Positions 49,921-60,346 of a stretch of 64,000 bases of DNA are shown in pieces (the first letter of the stretch is position 1; each line of letters begins with the position of its first letter). Position numbers and translations under genes: made by a program. The DNA is from Larus michahellis (Eukaryota; Chordata; Aves; Charadriiformes; Laridae): positions 135,598,125 through 135,662,124 of the forward strand of contig NC_133897.1 of NCBI RefSeq assembly GCF_964199755.1, in the 5' to 3' direction. The notes below the pieces were generated by a model that worked only from the letters and a program-made list of their open reading frames with translations, did not search any database and was not told where the DNA came from.

Positions 49921-51516
49921 GTATTTAAAAAGTTAATCTAGAGGTGCTAAATTAATGAATCCAAGCAAAAATTGCTATCGCACCTTTTCAGGCTTTTCAG
50001 AATTATGTAGGGGTGTTTTCAGCTTTTTCTTAAGGAATTCTAATCAGCGCTTTTAATGAGCATGTGATTCATGGTATATTCTCATGGTTTGGAAAAAATG
50101 TCTTTTATTCAAGACTACTTGACACTACACATTCTGCATTCCAGATGTCTTTTGATATTGTTGATATCATTACAACACTCAAGAGCTGTTTCATTCTTTT
50201 ATTTAGAATTAGAAAGGTCATCTCCTGGAAAAGAAAAAAAAAAAAGAAAAATCCTCAGATTTTCACTGGCAATGTGAAAACTGTAGTTCTTAGCTGTTTT
50301 CTTAAGAATTCCTTTCATTTTTTTTTTCTTATGAAGGCCATTTTTGAATAGAAAGTCTAAGATTAATGAGTCTTGTTTTATAGAGTGTACAAGTACATCA
50401 CTTTGGGTGATGCACTGCTCTTTTGAGTGACTGTTTTGCCCCGTCAGACTGAATGGCAGTTGCTAATTTCTGGATGTCTAGCTGCCCAAATTATCATACT
50501 GCAGGTCTGTGCACCATGTTTGGCGAATTGCCCTGTGCGTGCATGAGTACATAAAATGTCAGTTTTAAGCTATCTGCAGAATATATGTCACCTCTGTGAA
50601 TTTAGACAAATCAGAGAAAACTTTTTCTAAGAAATGCTTGTTACTGGAAATGTTTGCTACACTCTTCATTGGTTGTTTAATACTCTTATAAGGAAATCTT
50701 TACCTTATAGACATATCACGGTGATATAGCATAGACATATTCCGAAACTGGTGTGACAAAAGCTGATATAAGTGATTCTAAGAAGAGCTCTGCAAAACGT
50801 AGACCTATTTATCTAACAAACACATGCACAACAAAAAGGCAGAAAGGAGGAGATGCCTCATATACGTTCCCCTTAGGTACACATGTAGGTATGCATGAGA
50901 GCTTGGGAAAGCCTTCTTGCAGCTTCATGCTCTGTGTGTTTCCTCATGTCTTTATTTCATTGTGGTGTTAGAAAATTTTCTTCCCATTTCCTGTTTAGAT
51001 TGTCATCTGTAATGATACAACTTGTAGCTTGTTCATTGGTCTTTCCCAGAAGGAGTAAACTTTGCCAGCCAAAGGTACTGATTTCGCAGCTGAGGTCTCC
51101 TCCGTGCCAGTGACCCTTGGCATTTCCCTTGATTGTCCTTTCTTTTTTCTATTTGTAGCTTTTCTTCTTTTTTTTTCCACCATCCACCACTATTCAATGC
51201 AGCCAGTTACAGACATATCTCACGAGTAAACTGAGGTGGAAATGATGCACATAACTCTAAAATTTTCCCCACCTGCCCATTCGAGTGCATACATGTATCT
51301 ATACAAACACATATATTCCTGCAAATTAAGCACATATGAAACGTCTCAAAACCGATTAATAAAAATTTAAAAAAAACAAACACCAAAACAACAGAAGAAG
51401 CAAGTCTGTTGTTACAGACGTTATTCTGACAGGCCAGATTAGTTGGTTTTCTTCTTTGCAATCAGGGTGCTGCTTTTTTAATGCTTTATACATTTACCTT
51501 TTCTTGTCTCTGATAG

Positions 51517-51611
51517 ATTCAACCGGCAATGTATTGTTGACAAGGACAAGAGGAATCAATGCAGATATTGTCGCTTAAAAAAGTGTTTTCGAGCAGGAAT
51601 GAAAAAAGAAG
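51517..51611 (+). CDS. HNF4G: HNF4G coding exon 3: second zinc finger
   Basis: The acceptor TCTCTGATAG precedes the exon, and the split Arg95 codon joins in phase 2. Residues 96-126 carry cysteines 100, 110, 113 and 118. Cysteines 94, 100, 110 and 113 complete the second zinc finger with the C-x5-C-x9-C-x2-C spacing of nuclear receptors, and the D-box segment is [21 protein letters not shown] begins the C-terminal extension that contacts DNA in HNF4. The donor GTAATG at 51612 leaves phase 1. The intron before it is about 1.6 kb. Confidence 0.97.
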
Positions 51612-54600
51612 GTAATGGAGTAATTTATTATTTTATATACAGAGAGAAATAATCTGAATTAGTTTTAAAAGGTAATAAACATTCTAAAAAACTCCAGCAG
51701 AGTAATTCAATGGAAAGTCTGCTATAGAGCCTTCATGATAGAGAAATGCTTGCATATCGAGGTGAAATATGCATTGTCTAATTTTCAGGTGGGTAAACAG
51801 TTCTAACACCTTGAGCATTAGCAAATATATGAGTTTAAAGTAAATTTGCAACTGTTTAATCCATGAATCCTGGCACCCAAATTCATTGGTTTCTAAGTGT
51901 TGAGGCATATCCTGGAAAAGTTCAGTGCGAGTTTTTAATTTTTACCAAATTTGAGTGATAAAATCTCTATCTGGGATTTTGTTTCTCCCTTACTGAAGTT
52001 ATGGCAGTGCCAATTTACTGGTTCTTCCCTTAAATTTAAATGTTTGAAGCATTTAAACCAGAGGAGGGAGTGTGAAGTTGAGTGAAAAAGTGGTGAGAAC
52101 AGTAGGGCTTAATATGGGATTGTTAATTGTGCATCTCACCAACAGACATGGAGAAACATGGGTGTCACAGGGATCCTTCTGTCAAAGTGGAAGCACCAGA
52201 TGACCAGAAGAGCAGAACAGTAGGGAAAGAAAGGCAGTGGGAATATCAGAGGATTTTTGTAGCAGGCTATTGGGGCTATTGCTTTACTGGCAATTATGAT
52301 GTAGAGGCAAAAGATGTCCTGATCTGGTTTAAATAAGCACTCAAAAATGGTTCATCACAAACTTTGCTACCTGTTTTGTTTGAAGCATGGTGTTTCTGCC
52401 TGAAGGCCAGTCTGCAATGTGAGTGTGCAGTTCGTACTGCAACTAGGCTGTTATATTTTTAGTCTATACATAGCTTTCCTAAGAAAAAGGAAGCTGTTTC
52501 TTTATGTTCTTATATATCTATAGTATAGTATTGCTTTGCTAGTGATCAAGTTTTAGTATAAGGTAAAATGGATTTTCTCCTTGCAGCTGGATGGGGATAT
52601 TCTAAACAGCGTTACACTGTGTATGTGTGAAATAGGTTTGCTAATTCTTGTGGATCTCCTTGAATACAGATTATCCTTTTGGAATTTGAGCCATTAAAAT
52701 CAGTAACATACTGTATATATATTAGCAATGTGACTTGGAGAAAAGGTGTGTGTCCACAGCAGCCTTAAAAGTTTTGCCAAAACCCAAAGCTTCACAAACT
52801 TTCAAAACCTAGAATTAAAGAATAGTCTAGCTCAGAAGAGACATCTGGAAGTCACCTAGTCCAGGCCCCCATGTAAAGCAAGGCTAACGTCTAGGTTCAG
52901 TCAGGTTGCTTGGGACCCTGTCCAGCCAGATTTATACAGTCCCTGAGAGGGACGATTCCACAACCTCTCTCAGCAACTTCTGCCTGTGCTTGACCACCCT
53001 CGTGGGGGAGAGTTTTTTCCATATATCAAATCGGAATGTGTCTTACTGCAGTTAGGGTAGTGTCCATCGTCTCTTGTCCTTTCACTGTGCATCTGAGAAG
53101 AATCTGGCTCCATTTTCTGTAAACTACAGAAATCAGACCCCCACCTCCGCCTTGGTCCTCTGTTTTCCACATAAACAAAGGTGTCTCTCTCTGCTTCACC
53201 TTGTGCATCTTGTGGGTTACGACTCCATAGCCCTCCGCTGGACACTGCCCAGTTTTCCAGCATCTTTCGTGTACTGGGGAGCCCAAAACAGAGAAATAAT
53301 CACTGCCCTCAAGATGCTAATGCAGCCCGGTGCATGGCTACCTGACATTGCCATGAGGCACGCTGCTGACTCATGTTTATGAAGTGAAGATGTATCCTGC
53401 ACAAAACTTTTAACCTAATTTACACCTCTCTGCCTCCTCTGGTCACACTAGCTATAAAGCTTTAATTTTTCATACGTCCTAGCCATGTTTATTCAAGACT
53501 TCCCAGTGCTAAAGTAATTCAAAATGCTGAACTGTAAATTTCACTGCTTGTGTGTTGTTTTGTACCTCTCTACACTGTCAGGGGATGTCTCATAGCATAA
53601 GTGTAGCATAGTCTATATGATAGTTTCTTAGCTTTTTTCTAGCAAATCGCTTTATTTTCTTCAGGGTGAAGGTGAGAAAGGCTTCAGCTGGTGAAAGCTA
53701 TACAAGCCCTCGGAGCAAATATTCCCCCTTCCTCACAGAGCCTCTGTTTAAGGCAGTTTTAGCCTGAACTGACAAAAAGGCTTTAGGATAACAGTCAATC
53801 CATTCTAATAATCAAAAATTATGCATACACAGGAGAAAACTGAAGAATTTCCCGATGATTCTCAAAGTGCTCCACCAGTGACTTTCACTAGTGATTGTCC
53901 GAATAGCTTACTATTTTTCTAATACTAATCAGCACTGACCTTATTTTAATTTTCTATGTAGCACTTAAGCTGCAGAGATTCAGTGAATGTTTTTTTCTCC
54001 GTTCTTTTTAAAAAGGTTATATTTTTTGTTTCCTGTCCACATGAACATTTAGCACTTTGTGTTTATCACTGCACATTTCTTACTGTGACCTTAATAAAAG
54101 GCCCATCAGTGAGTGTCCTTGGCAAAAAGTTAGTACACCTCTGGAATAAACTCTGTGCATTGTTCAGATAAACCCTGAAAACTATTCAGTGTATAGAATA
54201 TTTTATTTTTTTTATTGAAGCCTTTGGTACTAGTCCTAAATTCTGTAATGCAGATTGTTTCCCACAAAATAGCAAACATATCTTTGGAAATAAAGCAGCT
54301 GCTCTTAAAAGACGATGAGATTCCTTGTGCAATAAAAAGATTTTGATCAGCACAATTCTTTTTTTTTTTTTTTCTTTTCTTTTCTCCTTGGCCTAACCTT
54401 GGACATGATCTAGGTTTTAGAAAAGTCTGATTGATAGTTTTATTTTTTCCTCTTCCTTCAATTCAAAAGTAAACCTTGTTGCTTCATAAGCCTTGCATGT
54501 GCTGATTAAGGATTCCTTATCCAAAGCCTGTTCAACTGCCTTTTTTTGGTTCCCATGAAACAAAATTTACCGGCCTGAAACTTTTTTGGTGCTTTTTAAT

Positions 54601-55195
54601 CATTTTTTTTTTTTTACTTAGTTAATGTTCTGTAAACTGGCTAGGAATGCAGCGTCACTGAGGAGGAGCATGAGATTTAAGTTTCAAAATTATCTTACTA
54701 GTGGATTAAGTTCATGATTCATTCCTGTTTCAGGGTTTGGCACAGGAGAGCAGTAGTAGGGCTTTCACGCTTCCTCTGACTGAGACATTTTGTCAGCGGT
54801 GGTGCTGTATCTCTTGACCTGTTCAGCAGTCTGGAGGTGTCTATTTCTACCATTGTCATAAAGCCTTCCTTATTAAATTGGTTAAAATAAGAAAATGACA
54901 GCATGTGTCCAAATTCAAAGGAAGGAGGAGATTTTACTGTAATAAAGCTAGTCACAAAAGTGCTGATAATTCAGAATCTATTTACAATTGCTTATACGTA
55001 GTTTTTACAGGCAAACAGTATACAGATAAAGAAGATAAATGTATCGTCATCCTTCCTCATTACTTAGAGCAAAAAGCATAAGGTCTTTTTCAAATGTCAT
55101 AGCTTTTGATTCTTATAGTTATCTAATAAACTTCTGAAATGGTACTGTGTGGCAATGTCTAGAAGTCCATAAATGAGATGATTATTCTTTTCCAG
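51612..55195 (+). other. HNF4G: HNF4G intron 3, containing one CR1 element
   Basis: A 3.6-kb GT-AG intron. Apart from the minus-strand CR1 at 52800-53385 and T tracts near 54358 and 54603, I recognise nothing. Confidence 0.85.
52800..53385 (-). mobile_element. CR1 LINE, about 0.6 kb, minus strand, in HNF4G intron 3
   Basis: The antisense of CR1 is clear: GAAGTCACCTAGTCCAGGCC near the element's 3' end on the left, then AACCTCTCTCAGCAACTTCT, GCTTGACCACCCTCGTGGGG, TGGACACTGCCCAGTTTTCC, CGTGTACTGGGGAGCCCAAA, and the CTAATGCAGCCCGGTGCATG block ending with CTGCTGACTCATG. Moderate divergence and frame damage suggest an old insertion. It lies antisense to the host gene. Confidence 0.9.
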
Positions 55196-55302
55196 CTGTA
55201 CAAAATGAACGGGACAGGATAAGTACAAGAAGAACCACTTACGATGGCTGCAATATTCCGTCTATTAGCACATTGTCACAAGCTGAGACACTCTCCCGTC
55301 AG
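55196..55302 (+). CDS. HNF4G: HNF4G coding exon 4: C-terminal extension and hinge
   Basis: The exon is preceded by TTCTTTTCCAG and encodes residues 127-162. [13 protein letters not shown] is the invariant HNF4 segment after the DNA-binding domain, followed by [18 protein letters not shown], the more variable hinge. The SNIPSI-type wording here is closer to HNF4G than to HNF4A, which has SLPSIN. The exon ends in phase 0 at CAG|GTACTG. Confidence 0.96.
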
Positions 55303-56069
55303 GTACTGAGGTCTACCACAAAATTATTTGATGACTAAGACCATTTTTTCTGAAGTTAAATACTTCTCAGTTTCTTACTGAATTAAATATAATTATTGAG
55401 ATTACTTTTTTCTACTTCCAAAATGCACAGCTTCCTCTTCCCAGTGAAACAATCAGTAATAGAATACATTCTTAAAGCAAAGTCAATAAAAAAAATCCTG
55501 CTTTGTCCAGGACAATATGTCCTAGGCGCCTTTCTTAATAAAGCTTTATGATTCTTACTGCTTTTAAATCAGTTGCTGTCTCAGACAGATGGTGGCATCT
55601 CTCTATCCTTGAGGCTGGCTTTCCCATGAAATATTAGGGAAAAAATTGTCCAAAGCCATTACATTCAAAGGGGTGTGGACACTCATTTCCTTACATTCTT
55701 TTGAAAATCCCATTTTTAATATCCTTAGACATTATAAATAAGGCAAACAGAAGTGTTCCAGCTACAGTCTATTCACATCTTGCTTTTAAATTTTCTTTGT
55801 CTCATCTGAACTTCATTTTCTTTTTTTCTTTTTTTTTCCCCTATCCAATCAATTGCTGAATGGAACAGTCTCCAGTCCTTTTCTGCACCTCAGATAAATC
55901 ATGGTCATTGATTCTGCATTCTTGCACCTCTTACTAACTTACTTAGAATTTAACTGCCACCTTTATGATTTCATGCTGACTGATTTATACATCCCCAAAT
56001 GTTTTGTAATCTCATCCTTTATCAGCATCTCTCTTAGGGTGGAACTGTCTGTAAAGAATTGATGCAGGA

Positions 56070-56165
56070 ATTACTGGGTGATAGTCTTTGGTACATATTG
56101 CATGTCTGGGCAGACTAGATGAACATAATGGACCTTCCTACCTTTCATACCTATACAGTATAAAA
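56070..56165 (+). mobile_element. possible CR1-type 3' end fragment
   Basis: GGCAGACTAGATGAACATAA followed by TGGACCTTCCTACCTTTCAT resembles the 3'-terminal block GACTAGATGA-CAT-ATGG-CCTTCT-ACCTT found in old reptile and bird CR1 families. It is short and diverged. Confidence 0.4.
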
Positions 56166-56396
56166 AATATACCTATTTTTACCTCCTTAGTAATTCTTTG
56201 AACTTGCTTATTGTGCTTTTTTTTGTGTTACTCCCTTAATCATTTCCAACTGTTATATGCAATTCAGGAATAAGAGCTGTCTTAAACAGAATCACATCCT
56301 CAGCCTTTCCTGCCACACAATTCTTTTCAGGCAGTAGATTCATGGCCTAAAACATCACCTGGAGTATACACAAAATTATTCTACTTGTTATTTGGT

Positions 56397-56456
56397 ATCG
56401 TAGAATCATAAAATCATTTAATTTGGAAAGGACATTTAAGATCATCCAGTCCAACC
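56397..56456 (-). mobile_element. CR1 3' end, minus strand, abutting the ZC3H13 pseudogene
   Basis: The + strand reads ATCGTAGAATCATAAAATCA, then TTTGGAAAGGACATTTAAGA, then TCATCCAGTCCAACC. These are the antisense octamer tail and 3'-terminal block of CR1. Only about 60 bases are present before the sequence switches to ZC3H13-like coding sequence at about 56457. Confidence 0.85.
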
Positions 56457-57393
56457 AGCACAAAAGAGATCAAAAGTGGGAACGAGAAAGGGAGAGAGGT
56501 TGAGACAGGGATAAAGAAAGAGACCGCCAGAGAGACTGGGATGACAAAGAAAAAGGAAGGGAAGACCACAGGAATAAGAAAGAAGATATCCGAGAAGAAA
56601 GAAGTTCAGGAGATATAGATGAGGAAAGAAAATCCAAGAAGAATCACAGAAATTAAAGCAGTCCAAGTCTTCATCGGTCACCCAAACATCGCTGTGAGTG
56701 ACACTACCAGGAGCGACTCTCCTGATACTGATGCTTACCACAGTGGAGATGATAAAAACAAAAAGTACAGACTTCTGAGCCAGGTTGTGCAGCCACAGGA
56801 ATCCTGGTCACTGAGCCACTCTCACATTAAAGAAGAGCGGCTGGGTCGCTGGAAAGAAGAGCAAAAATCAGACAGAAAGGAAAGTTCCCAGTGTCATGAA
56901 GCATCAGAGTTTAAAGAGAGGGTTTCTTCAGAAGACAAGCAAAGAGAGCAACCAGATGCTTCACAATGCTCCTGGTCCAGGATTCAGGCAAATCTTAGAC
57001 ATCACCACTCTGAAGAAAGAGATGCCTCTGATGTAATGCATGATGACAGCAAGAAGTCTAAAGTACAGAAAAGGCACAAAGAAGAACAAAGATAATGTCA
57101 GTGAGGTGGAAAGGTACGCTAATGAATCAGTGACTGAGGAAAGCCAGGCCTTTTCACCCAAGAAAGGTCAAAAAAGGAAAAATATAGAGAAAAAGGAAAA
57201 ATGTAGAGAAAAAGCAGAACAGGTCCAAGGCTGATTCTGAAGTTTCTGACAAAGAAATTGTTCCGTATCATAAAAAGAAGAAAGGCCCAAGAACCCCACC
57301 CTGTTACAAAAGAAGGATTGGTTGAAGCACCACCTGAGAAAGCTGTGGCAGAAGTCCCCCCAAAAAAGAGAAGATACAACATTTAGTGACTGG
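56457..57393 (+). pseudogene. ZC3H13: ZC3H13-derived pseudogene fragment in HNF4G intron 4
   Basis: The conceptual peptides follow the charged central-to-C-terminal part of ZC3H13 in order: DRQRDWDDKEKGRED, DEERKSKKNHRN, DSPDTDAYHSGDDKNKK, RLLSQVVQPQES, GRWKEEQKSDRKESS, ERVSSEDKQREQPD, NESVTEESQAFSPKKGQK, KKKGPRTPP and DTTFSDW. ZC3H13 is a CCCH zinc-finger protein that holds the WTAP-VIRMA-HAKAI part of the m6A writer in the nucleus. The copy is dead: a TAA stop stands at 56654, and the homologous frame changes five times (around 56690, 57085, 57215, 57295 and 57375). It begins and ends inside the coding sequence, with neither CCCH finger nor C-terminus, and no poly(A) tail is visible at its right end. 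It lies in the same orientation as HNF4G. Whether it came from spliced mRNA or from one large genomic exon cannot be told here. Confidence 0.85.
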
Positions 57394-57904
57394 TTTGTTG
57401 TAGTAGGAGAGAATTGCTCTCACTATGCCAAGCATATATGAAGACACATTCTTGGCGTCAAAGACCAAGATGTCACTTTAATGTGATGGGAAAGTAAAGT
57501 CTTAAAGGTCCTTGTTTTTCCCTCAGTTGAATGGGTCTGTAAGATGAGTTCAGTCCTGAGGAGAGACTTGGAGGAGGTGGCAGCATCACAAATCATTGGC
57601 CAAGTCCTTCAGCTATGAAATAAGGAAGGAGGTGGCATCCATCCTTTTTAAAATTTTCATATTAAAATAGGGAAAATGCATTGTTTTTTCCCTGAAGATC
57701 CCTTAGAGGGGGCAATTGTACAAGTACAATTTTTCTCCCACAGACCCAGGAGAGGCTTCTAGGATGCTGGACTCTCGTAAGAGTAAAGGCATGTGTCTCT
57801 GATGGTTCTCAGGACAATGGGGATCTAGTGTTATATTGTCATGCTGAAGTCAATGTTCAATGTTCAAGTCATGTCCGATGTCAATGGGTACTAGTTACAT
57901 GGGG

Positions 57905-58130
57905 AGAGGTTTCAACTCAGTACAAGAAAGCAATTTTTTACAGTGAGAACAATCAATCACTGGAATAACCCTCCCAGGGACGTGGTGGAGTCCCCATCAC
58001 TGGAGGTTTTCAAGATATGATTGGGCAGGGTGCTAGATAATCTCATCTAGGCTCCCTTTCCCATGAAAGGTTGGATGAGATGATCTTTTGAGGTCCCTTC
58101 CAACCTAGGCTAGTCTATGATTCTATGGAT
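57905..58130 (+). mobile_element. CR1 LINE, 3' end, plus strand, in HNF4G intron 4
   Basis: CR1 blocks in order are GGAATAACCCTCCCAGGGAC, GTGGTGGAGTCCCCATCACT, GGAGGTTTTCAAGATATGAT, GAGATGATCTTTTGAGGTCC and CTTCCAACCTAGGCTAGTCT, with a last ATGATTCTATG octamer at about 58119-58126. It is 5'-truncated and looks moderately young. Confidence 0.92.
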
Positions 58131-58479
58131 CAGCAACTCCTGTGCTGCACCCCAGAAATGAGAGGCATGTTAAAGCCATAGAGAAATAGAAAGGAAAGTT
58201 CACAACTTCGTATCTTTGTGAAGCAATGCAACCCTAGGAGTTCATAATGAAATCCATGGGAGTCATCCCATGAATCTCCAGCTGAATTACCAAGTAATTT
58301 CATCATGGAGTCTATAGTTTGTCCTATAAGACGTAATTTATAAAGATGCATAGCTTTATTTAGAAGATATTAAAGGAAGGACAATCTATTAAGTTCCTGA
58401 GTCAATAAGTCTAATGGTTAAACAATCTGTCTGAAGAATTAACTTCTAGTTGGTGCATGGTGGTATCTTTTTCTCGTAG

Positions 58480-58885
58480 ATCGGAGTGCCTTCTGCTGTC
58501 AGAACTCTCTTCTTTGTGTAGGTACTTTTGAATCATGATCAAGACTCCTCTTACTCTTCTGAACAAAATGAAATATATTGAATTGAATTTCTTTACTCTC
58601 TTTTTGTACCGAAGGTTTTCTAGACCGAGTCATTCTGGTAGCTCTCACCTGAATGATATTCAGTGTTTTCAACTTCGTTTTTGTAGAACAGGTGCCAGAA
58701 ATGGACTCATGATTACAGCAGGGATCTCACAAATGCTATGTCTACAGAGAGACAATACCTCTAACCCTTTCTCTATGTGATAGCCTTTGATTATATGTCT
58801 GAGTATTTCTTCACCTGCCTAGCTGCTGTATTTCCCTGAGAACTAACGTTCAGCTGGTTAACTGCCATTAATATCTAGGCTGTTT
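58480..58885 (-). mobile_element. old CR1 LINE fragment, minus strand
   Basis: The + strand contains diverged antisense CR1 blocks: TCATTCTGGTAGCTCTCACC, GGTGCCAGAAATGGACTCAT, GATTACAGCAGGGATCTCAC, and near the right end ACGTTCAGCTGGTTAACTGC, which corresponds to the CATGTTCAGCTGGTTATC block of better kept copies. It is more decayed than the plus-strand CR1 just to its left. Confidence 0.7.
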
Positions 58886-59233
58886 TCAGTGTTTTAGACT
58901 ACTGAATTACGGAGGAAGCACTGAGCTTTAGTTCAGAAGTGCAACTCCTTTTCACCACCCAAGGATAATGGGATTTCACCACAGACCCCACTGGGGGATT
59001 TAACATGCATCTGGGAATGAAGGGGATCTGGTGGGAGTCAGCCTAAATAGCATCCACCATCCTTTGTAGGAAATTTGTAGGTACGCAGTTTTAGAAGATC
59101 AAACAATTGGGTTTTTTTTGGGGGGAGGAGGATAATCAAATTACAGAATATCCTGAGTATGTTGACTGTAAGGTGAAAGTCAGTTTTATAGGCCTTGTAC
59201 AGTGGTGGGGTTTTATTGTTGTTGTGATGGGAT

Positions 59234-59388
59234 CTTTTCCTTTTTTCCTTTTCCTTCCCCTTCCCCTCTCCCTTATTTCTTTTTCTTTTTCTTTTTCTTT
59301 TTCTTTTTCTTTTTCTTTTTCTTTTTCTTTTTCTTTTTCTTTTTCTTTTTCTTTTTCTTTTTCTTTTTCTTTTTCTTCTTTTTTTCTT
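59234..59388 (+). repeat. (TTTTTC)n hexanucleotide microsatellite in HNF4G intron 4
   Basis: A pyrimidine lead-in of TTTTCC and CCCCTTCCCC is followed by about 17 nearly perfect CTTTTT hexamers from 59279. Phenylalanine- or serine-rich frames through it are artefacts. Confidence 0.97.
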
Positions 59389-60190
59389 GTATGATAGCAG
59401 TTATAAACTGACCTTCTTTTCTCAGGCTTGGTTTTATCTTAAGTTGTCTTTCCTGCCTGGCTTAAGAGCAAGCCTGGTTTTGTTCCTTTTCCTTGAAAAG
59501 TCATTAAGAATTTCAGGATTTGGCTCAGTGATTATGTGAAAGTGCCCCAGCTTCAGGCCCAGAAAGATATTGCTCTCTTCTTATTTCACAGAACACTGTT
59601 CACTGCAGGTGGTCTAATGCACACTCATATCCTTTACATTTGCTCTGAAACGTCTCAGGCCTCTGCCTATACTGCTGCTTCATCATTACAAACCATTCTC
59701 CTCCAGGCACTAAAACCCCCCTGTTTTACCTTCTAAAGTTAATGATACTTATCTTTTCACTAGAAGAACATGCTACCCCTTTATGTCTCTCTTTCTTTGC
59801 TCTTAATGTTACTGCATGCCCCCGTGAGCTCTTTTTTTCTCTGAAATGAAGTGAATGTCAATCATTTTAAAAGAATAAACTATCACCCACCATCCCCACC
59901 CCCCCCCAAATAATAAGGGCTCTGGTATATTTTAAAATAATATTTTGGAAAGAGAAGATATTGCATCATGATATGAATAGTGTAATTTTAACATAGTGTA
60001 ATACACACTGGTAATAATGAGAAATAAAATTTTATAATTTATGTGCAGACTAACGGTCCATATGGTTAAGGAATGTCTCAAGAGTATGCATGATTACTGC
60101 TGCCATTTTTTTCATAAATATGCTGTTAACCAGTGAAAATGCAATCATATGAAATTTAACATTGTTATTTTTTTCTCTCACTATGGCCAG

Positions 60191-60346
60191 ATCTCAATCT
60201 CCAGTCCCGGTGCTAGCACTGACATAAATGTTAAGAAAATTGCTGGCATTAGTGATGTCTGTGAATCTATGAAGCAACAACTTTTGGTCCTGGTGGAATG
60301 GGCTAAATATATTCCAGGATTCTGTGAATTACCACTGGATGACCAG
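60191..60346 (+). CDS. HNF4G: HNF4G coding exon 5: ligand-binding domain, helices 1-3
   Basis: The exon is 156 bases (52 codons, residues 163-214), phase 0 at both ends, flanked by ATGGCCAG and CAG|GTATAA. It opens with [14 protein letters not shown], a gamma-type linker, since HNF4A reads quite differently there. It continues with [19 protein letters not shown], helices 1-3 of the ligand-binding domain, and ends in [15 protein letters not shown] has glycine where mammalian HNF4A and HNF4G have alanine, a mild lineage-specific change. Confidence 0.97.

Noticed and set aside
52970..53402. Four overlapping open frames of 61-102 codons in HNF4G intron 3
   Set aside because: All lie in the decayed minus-strand CR1 copy and match no CR1 protein frame continuously.
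56619..57095. 158-codon open frame that could be read as a new gene
   Set aside because: It is one frame of the ZC3H13-derived fragment, whose homologous reading continues in other frames on both sides.
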